Shown here piece by piece: positions 59,001-64,000 of a stretch of DNA of 64,000 nucleotides (its first letter is position 1; the number at the start of each line of letters is the position of its first letter). The stretch covers positions 29,908,532 to 29,972,531 of the forward strand of contig CM066912.1 of NCBI GenBank assembly GCA_033964015.1, read 5' to 3'. The notes beneath the pieces were generated by a model. It was not told the DNA's origin, ran no database searches, and saw nothing but the letters and a program-made list of their open reading frames with translations. The stretch is from Scolanthus callimorphus. Taxonomy: Eukaryota; Cnidaria; Anthozoa; Actiniaria; Edwardsiidae. Made by a program: the position numbers and the translations under genes.

Positions 59001-62000
59001 ACGAACGGAGTTTGGCGGGAAATGCCTTCACTTCGCAGCCGCCAGTGCTGGTCCGATATTTGTGGTGTTCTCCGCGATTCCTAAAAACAAAGATACGTGG
59101 TACTATGTGGAGATATCGCCCTGGGGTGTGGGCATGTATAAGGTATGGTTATAAAGCCCGTAAAAGTGCTTATCATTTCCAAATTCATTTTCAGCTGCAA
59201 AAAGCTTTGCATGTTGCAGGCTGATATTAGCTCGCAATGGTCGCTAAGCAACGTACCGAACTTTTTATTATTTACGCCCCATTTTGATACAGAACGCAAA
59301 AAAAGCCCGAGAGGGCTTCTAGAAACGAAATTGCGAGACAAGTTGCAGGATTCGCTGTTACCCGCTGCAATGGCTGATTGCATTTTAAAACCACACCTGG
59401 GGGGTTGAGTTCCTCCCTAAAAATACCCCTTCCCCTGGAATTTGCGAAGCAGTGAAGAAGAAACGCAACCCCCATTTATTAAAAGTTAATTCCCGTGTGT
59501 GATTCCCGTGTGTGTCACATCAAGAAGTGAAGTCGATTTTATGGAAAATGTTAGCGGGCTGCCTGTGGTGGTCAAATCTCGTCGCAGGTATCTCAGTGGG
59601 GAACACAAACAAAAGGCAAATCGACAGTTTTTGGCGAAATTGTCATGATATTTTTCTTTCAATTCTCGACTAAGCTCTGCATCATAAAATAGTGAAATCA
59701 AAAAAAAAATCGCGTTTGATTTTTCAGTCTCAAAGGCTTCAAGTATCTACTGTTGATCCGAATGCTGTCGGCCTGGGAGAGCCAAAACTCTACCAATCAT
59801 ACTTTGTTTGTCTAAAGGAGACAAAAACAAGCACAGGTGAGTATAAACGAAGGAGGTCAAAACCACGGTACTAAGTAGATATTCATGTTTGTAGAAAAAG
59901 TAGATATTTACGCTTGCAGAAGTAGTTGCTGGGCACCAGGTGGCATGGTACCACCCACTTGATTTTTACAGCTTGCAATGTATTAGGGTACCCTATGTTA
60001 TTGCTTAACTTTGCTGCCGGGGTGCCGTAGCTACCGGAGGGGTAGTGGGGATAATTGCCCCCCGGGAGGGTAGTGGGGACAGCTGCCCCCTCCCCCCTCC
60101 CCAGCTAAAACAAAGGATGACCAAAACTAATTATACCATCCTATCAGAAACTATTACGAATATGGAAAATGGCGATACTATAAGCGATTTGTTTTCGAGG
60201 TTTTTAGCCTTCGCTGGTCATCGTTACGGGATTTGAGATTTGGAATCTGATTTGAGATGCGCAGGTGCGCAACTGCACAGTTGCGTGACAAGCTCCCTTG
60301 AGCATTAACTATTATTGCTTCCGGTCTGGGAGCTTTAAAAAGGTGTAGACGATTTGTTCCTCAAAGCACGCTGCATTCTGTATTCAGTGCCCTGATACAG
60401 CCTCATTTTGACTATTGCAGTGTTGTTTGGGGCACTGCAATAAGACCCTTTCTGATAAATTACAAAAATTGCAAAACCGCGCTGCGCGTGTTCTAACCTT
60501 TTCCAGTTATGACACGAATGCCGGACTTCTTTTTGAACGGCTTGGCTGGAAAAGGTTGGAAACGCAAAGGCAAATACACGAAGCAGTAATTGTGTATAAA
60601 TCTTTAATGGTCTTGTACCAACCTATTTGCAATCCGTCTTTACAGAAAGAAATACTATAACTGAACGCGAACTGAGAGACACCGTGGCAAACTTGCTGTT
60701 CCTTTGCCCCGCACAAACTTCCTAAAAAATAGTTTTAGTTACCAAGGTGCGGTGCTTTGGAACAGCTTACCACCTGATTTACGGCAAGCACAACTCTCAA
60801 TGGTTTTCGAATCGGTTGCCGACGTCATTTTACATGATTTTAACATTTTTACTTTTTACAGAACACGGCATTCATGTAAAGCAGAGTTTATATAAATATT
60901 CATAGTTAGAATAGAATAGATTAGATTGTTATTATTAGTATTGTATTTATTATCATTAGTTGTTGTTATTATTATATGTGTTTTTAGTCTGATGAATTTA
61001 CCGTGTATAAATAAAGTTACTATCTATCTATCTATAACTATTTTGACGTACTTACCGTGTTGAGAACCAGACTCTCCGACATCAGACATACCTCGCCGTG
61101 AATTAGCTTCAAAGCTATTTTGCCTGAAAAAAGGGATTATTCGTCATCACTCGTGTTCTTTACTATGCAGCATTATAAAATATATACTATGGAGCATTAT
61201 CAAAACGTACCGATGTCATTCCATTCTAGTTATTGAATACGGTAAAACATTTGGCCAGACAACCCAAGGAGACGTGTACCTTACCATGATAGACACCTTG
61301 AATAAACCAGAAGGCAATAGACCTCTCCAGGTTCGCTTTTACGCGTACGGGAATGGGCCGTACGATATGCAGGTAATGCGCGCATCATAATCAACATGTC
61401 ATACCATCAAAATCGTACCTGTCATCATCAACATTATCATCGTCATTATTGCCATCATCAACATCATCGGTATTCTTAGAATCATTTTCCACCGTTTCGC
61501 CGAGGTTACCGAGAACAAGCGGCAGCCCTAAAATATGTTTGGAACGCAGACATACTAACACAAACTCATTACTATAAAACTGGTTTCTATAGGATGAGTT
61601 ATCCAAAAATGTAAAAGCGCTAAGAGCTTCGAGGATAAGCGCAATATAAGCACTTACTTTACTTTACTTAACTTTACTCTGTAAAGTGCTCCTTGTTTTA
61701 ACCCACAGGTAATGGGTTCCCATGTATTGGACCGCGGTCTAACCCAGACCACATGCATGGGTGCTACAAAAAGGACCCTAAACGACCCTACTGTGTGCAG
61801 AACTGTCATGCCGCTTGTGAGCCACTTGCAGGTAAGGTTTCAGAAGAAAAATCGGAATGTTGGACGGAAAGGGCCACCATACATTTGTACAAATGTGATT
61901 TCCACTTCTCAATCCTGGCTACACCCTTGGAGTTCTTATGACTTTAATTTTTACTGAGACAATTTTTTTGCAATGCAATATTTGTTGTAGAAATGTAGAG

Positions 62001-63610
62001 CTGTACTTGACGTAACGTTGCAAGACAAGTTGCACCGTGTAATTAACTTTTGGCAATTTATCACGCAATGAGTGCTCTGAATGAGCGCGCTTGGTTTTGA
62101 TATTGCCGCTGTAATTTATAATTTTACTGCAGGCACATTGCAAGTTGCGAAATATATTGCGAGCGTGTAACATTCCGCGGCAATGTTTTTCATCAGCGTT
62201 GCGTTGTTGCAAGAAAATGGCATCGTGTAACATGGCTTTTAGAGCTGCCTCGGGCTGCATATCTATTATGTCCCAGTCATTTCTGTGGCACTCGCATGCT
62301 TAATTTTTGTACAACCTTCCAAAATAGGTCTAATTCTAATCACCAAAAATACATTTAGTTTACCGGCAATAACCAAAATAACAGTCCAGGTTTGTTACAT
62401 TACCTTTTAACTGTTAAATGTATACAAATCTATAGTGTTTTTATCTATTATCAAGAGGATGGAATTGGATTGGATTGTGAATTATTTGCTTGTCAGGCAA
62501 GCGTGCGAGTTCCCCTTTAATGCAGGTGACTAGCTCGGTAGTGTTGACCGCCCCTGTGCCCCTTTTCAAGTGTCTGGTCTTATTTTGATTTTATTATTTA
62601 TCAGGCTGCAAACAGAAACAAGTTGGAACCCTATTACCAACGGAGTGCAACCAATGCCGAGTTGCGAAAGATCAAGATAACCCACAAGAATGCGTGGAGG
62701 AGTGTCCTGTAACTCAGCAACCGGACAAAAACAGAGTATGCAGAGGTGCGTATCAATTTGGATATTTTTGATTCAACCATGGAAGCGCATGGCTGGCTCA
62801 ACCATGGAAACGCGTGGTTGGCCCAACCATGGAAGCGCGTGGTTGGCTCAACCATGGAAGCGCATGGCTGGCTCACCATGGAAACGCGTGGTTGGCCCAA
62901 CCATGGAAGCATGGCTGGCTCAGTGTTAAGGCAATGGGTCTCTCACATCTGTGGTCCAGAATAGGATTCCGGCTCGAGAGAATTTGAGTAATCGAAAAGG
63001 TTAAGCGGCAATGGAAATAATAATATTAAGGAATTACTGCTATCCCTGCCCTGACATTTAAATGCATGCGAGGTTCATTGTAAAACTGGAAAGTAGGTTT
63101 CATATCTCGGTCACTTTCCCTGCTAGCAGAGGCCTCTTTTCATACACAGGGGCGTCAACCCCAATCTGACGACTGTCTTGGGATGGTGAAAATTCCTGAA
63201 ATTCTCCTGGGAGAAATACAGTAAATGTATGACGGTCGTATTTTTCCCGGGAGACGAAGTGAAAAATCTTGAGACTCCCGGCAAAATCAGGAGAGTTGAC
63301 GTCCCTGTAAGACAGTTGTAAGGTCTATTGTTTGTTGCAACACTTGCTATATTTCAGATGAATACGAGTTGTCCTTCAAGACTGGTACATCCACAGACAA
63401 GGTGAAGCTTGAGGGCTTGAACTTCTTGAAAGACTTCACTGTTTGTGTGTGGATTAAACTGGATGAACAGCTGCCACTGGAGAACAACTACTACGATGTG
63501 TGGACATACAACACCAAACAAAATGATATGTTTGGCCTTAAACTCCTAAGGCATACAAGTCAATCAAGTGAAGTTCGATACTATTTCTACGTTCGCTCGG
63601 ATGGTCAAAC
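50003..63610 (+). CDS. Large secreted MACPF-domain protein, at least 15 exons (3' end not reached)
   Basis: Exons: 50003-50054, 52633-52810, 53130-53378, 53957-54068, 54927-55157, 55723-55835, 56400-56704, 57403-57707, 58003-58231, 58674-59142, 59728-59836, 61230-61372, 61709-61831, 62605-62745 and 63358-63610. All have GT/AG borders; the last is followed by a donor, so more exons lie beyond. Exon 1 codes a signal peptide (AVVYCVAAILLGVA). Domain order: helical segment, N-terminal module, MACPF core (exons 4-8, signature RWGTHYIKSARFGGQ), farnesoic-acid-methyltransferase-like exon 10, Cys-rich exons 13-14, and a LamG/pentraxin-like start in exon 15. MACPF proteins form membrane pores or act in adhesion, immunity, development or venom; which applies here is not visible. 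Exons 2, 4, 8, 9 and 13 each fall one base short, at 52739-52741, 54024-54026, 57498-57500, 58092-58094 and the 61708-61709 junction. Single-base consensus losses are likelier than decay. Confidence 0.82.
50211..50643 (+). repeat. Two tandem copies of a 216-bp palindromic unit
   Basis: Copies at 50211-50426 and 50428-50643 are nearly identical. Within each, gtgatgttggg(g)agagaca pairs with tctctcccaacatcac, and cggtgcaatagagca with tgctctattcgccg. It lies in intron 1 of the MACPF gene and is probably a duplicated MITE. Confidence 0.8.
51254..51283 (+). repeat. (AAT)n microsatellite
   Basis: About ten ATA/AAT repeats in MACPF intron 1; no function implied. Confidence 0.8.
51955..52305 (+). 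repeat. Dispersed repeat, second copy
   Basis: Matches 46320-46675 in the same orientation. A shorter third fragment is at 51736-51850 and another interspersed fragment (like 2704-2820) follows at 52385-52505. Intron 1 of the MACPF gene is thus mostly repeats. Confidence 0.7.
52904..53019. mobile_element. 116-bp hairpin MITE
   Basis: tagtctccagcgcagcacgt pairs with gctgcgcgggagacta. The ends match those of the 523-bp element at 6571-7093, so this is a deletion derivative of the same family, in MACPF intron 2. A clear target duplication was not found. Confidence 0.7.
54927..56704 (+). CDS. MACPF core exons 5-7 of the 50-63.6 kb gene
   Basis: Exon 5 (54927-55157) contains VPDTMNVHGIYDTSATM and the Gly/Ser-rich GSLFGFYGGVKEAWGSSSS. 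Exon 6 (55723-55835) contains LQEFMSLPPSNF. Exon 7 (56400-56704) holds the family signature, R-W-G-T-H-Y, then GGQLEFRK and a Gln/Glu/Ser-rich helix-hairpin-type region. Phases join without fault: 2 between exons 5 and 6, 1 between 6 and 7, 0 after 7. Exon 4 (53957-54068) supplies the first MACPF strand (GVGFDLRGKYSPDA). Confidence 0.85.
55180..55317 (+). pseudogene. Duplicated, out-of-frame copy of the 3' part of MACPF exon 5
   Basis: Matches 55020-55157 at most positions, including the terminal gatatcgatgt and a donor (CAG|GTAAATG at 55318). A short deletion after cgggatca shifts its frame, and it has no good acceptor. It lies 22 bp after the real donor, so it is a local tandem duplication in intron 5. 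Confidence 0.8.
57403..58231 (+). CDS. MACPF gene exons 8-9, end of MACPF core and linker
   Basis: Exon 8 (57403-57707) reads AWLESIDDYPKAFKFHMSPI in one frame. After the CCC run at 57498-57500 it reads in another frame through KKYYITQVDQKDTKIYCEY and a coiled, charged end (QRRESLERAIEIYLEE). Exon 9 (58003-58231) starts GPVSASDVSLEAGEPGC and, after CCC at 58092-58094, reads ADITGVNPKKVQIIFDMKA. In both exons the second frame, not the first, fits the next splice phase. Confidence 0.75.
58350..58540. repeat. Dispersed repeat in MACPF intron 9
   Basis: Inverted, diverged copy of 38520-38760 (gacatccatttgag, gctgattttgaatgt, aaatctcgcgcatgcgt). Confidence 0.6.
58674..59142 (+). CDS. MACPF gene exon 10, farnesoic-acid O-methyltransferase-like domain
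   Basis: 157-codon exon. The last 90 residues (from about MQLAKIQWPSEELFKRI, then LHFAAASAGPIFVVFSA, KDTWYYVEISPWGVGMYK) follow the pattern of the farnesoic acid O-methyltransferase-type beta-sandwich (Methyltransf_FA): a hydrophobic strand, a polar loop with KDT, then a YYVEI strand and a Gly turn. In extracellular animal proteins this domain is thought to bind ligands, not to methylate. Assignment is by pattern; a search is needed to settle it. Confidence 0.55.
60308..61038 (+). mobile_element. 5'-truncated LINE with (CTAT)n tail
   Basis: Plus strand, in MACPF intron 11. It starts with ASGLGALKRCRRFVPQST and SALIQPHFDYCSVVWG, shifts frame near 60435, then reads DKLQKLQNRAARVL and, after another break, PRTNFLKNSFSYQGAVLWNS. 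This is the end of a non-LTR reverse transcriptase (thumb region and C-terminus, CR1/L2/Rex-like). It finishes with aataaagttac and a short ctat repeat at 61018-61038, as expected for LINE 3' ends. Confidence 0.85.
61709..62745 (+). CDS. MACPF gene exons 13-14, cysteine-rich region
   Basis: Exon 13 (61709-61831) in the phase that fits exon 14 reads CIGPRSNPDHMHGCYKKD, then PYCVQNCHAACEPL. Exon 14 (62605-62745) reads GCKQKQVGTLLPTECNQC, then ECVEECPVT and KNRVC. The regular Cys spacing suggests a disulfide-bonded extracellular module; the family is not recognised. Entry from exon 12 (61230-61372) needs one additional G at the acceptor. Confidence 0.65.
62330..62480 (+). repeat. Diverged relative of the TTAA-type MITE
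   Basis: Shares aataaccaaaataacagtcc/aggtttgtta, taccttttaactg and gaggatggaattggattg with the order seen in 42294-42430. No termini recognised. Confidence 0.45.
62775..62921 (+). repeat. 25-bp minisatellite, six copies
   Basis: Unit aaccatggaagcgcatggct followed by ggctc, alternating with a gaaacgcgtggttggccc variant. Just after exon 14 of the MACPF gene, in intron 14. ORFs across it on both strands are repeat artefacts. Confidence 0.85.
63358..63610 (+). CDS. MACPF gene exon 15, start of a LamG/pentraxin-like domain
   Basis: 84 codons beginning DEYELSFKTGTSTDKVKL, then LKDFTVCVWIKLDE and YYDVWTYNTKQND. This is the usual first half of a concanavalin-like (laminin-G/pentraxin) domain: the Cys within the FTVCVWIK strand, then a loop and a Y-x-x-x-S/T-Y motif. 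It ends at a GT donor at 63611, so the domain must continue in an exon beyond the window. Confidence 0.65.
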
Positions 63611-63722
63611 GTAAGCTTTTAGTATTTATACTGGTCATTTTAGTATTTATACTGGTCATTTTTGCTATAAAATTACGGCTGTATTAGGGAACCACGAACG
63701 GCGATTTGTAGACACATATAGC

Positions 63723-63724
<2 letters not shown>

Positions 63725-63773
<49 letters not shown>
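63725..63773 (+). repeat. Run of 49 G
   Basis: Uninterrupted poly-G in intron 15. Proline-rich ORFs on the minus strand across it are artefacts. The length reported by any assembly is doubtful. Confidence 0.9.
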
Positions 63774-63774
<1 letters not shown>

Positions 63775-64000
63775 AGGGTACTCCACTGATTTTTGGGTAG
63801 GGTTGTGCCGCCGAGGTCTCCAAAACCCCTGCAAGGACAACTTTTTAATTACAGGATTGTGTTCGGCCATTCCCCTAGAAGGGGAGGGAGATTGGGGAAA
63901 AAAGGGGTGTACTCCCTCATATATTGTATATGGGTATGTGCCGCCCTGTAGGGTCAATCACAGTTGTGCGCATTTGCACGATAAAGACAGTTTACACACG

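Noticed and set aside
62634..62964. Trp/Pro/His-rich ORFs on both strands
   Set aside because: Translations of the 25-bp minisatellite and of exon 14 in wrong frames.
63673..63957. Poly-proline minus-strand ORF
   Set aside because: Created by the 49-G run.

Overview
The window is eukaryotic and most like an anthozoan cnidarian (sea anemone or coral). The signs are split genes with GT-AG introns, a class A GPCR, a secreted SUEL-type lectin, a large secreted MACPF protein with accessory lectin-like domains, three nuclear tRNA-Val genes, LINE remnants and many foldback/MITE elements. The species cannot be named from the sequence alone.

Layout. 0-4 kb: a four-exon GPCR gene (+) whose first-exon tail is tandemly copied inside intron 1. 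4-13.5 kb: AT-rich, gene-free DNA with three well-bounded inverted-repeat elements (one with a 10-bp and one with a 9-bp target duplication) and a degenerate copy of a 76-bp minisatellite. 13.55-30.26 kb: a huge 76-bp minisatellite (about 147 units, with larger duplicated blocks), split by a 5,546-bp virus-like element at 18917-24462.

That element is the centrepiece. It has long terminal inverted repeats beginning AG and ending CT, and a 6-bp target duplication (GCTGCT), the hallmarks of Polinton/Maverick-type integration. It encodes a PC4-like ssDNA-binding protein, a C2H2 zinc finger fused to an A32/FtsK-HerA-type packaging ATPase, a small protein with a hydrophobic tail, and an acidic protein with a CxxC-rich end. 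There is also at least one decayed gene. No protein-primed polymerase, integrase, protease or capsid gene is visible, so it should depend on a helper. Copies of the array without the insertion show the empty site.

30.4-39 kb: gene-poor, made of nested foldback elements and one orphan Gln/Tyr-rich exon-like piece. 39.5-45.3 kb: a four-exon secreted SUEL-lectin gene (-). Two tRNA-Val genes lie inside its introns and a third lies downstream; the three carry the anticodons UAC, AAC and CAC. 45.3-50 kb: MITEs and a LINE remnant. 50-63.6 kb: at least 15 exons of one secreted MACPF protein (signal peptide, MACPF core, farnesoic-acid-methyltransferase-like domain, Cys-rich exons, LamG/pentraxin-like start). 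It runs off the window or ends just before the edge.

Five exons of the MACPF gene and one of the GPCR each need one extra base, always at or beside a short homopolymer. This looks more like consensus error than gene death.
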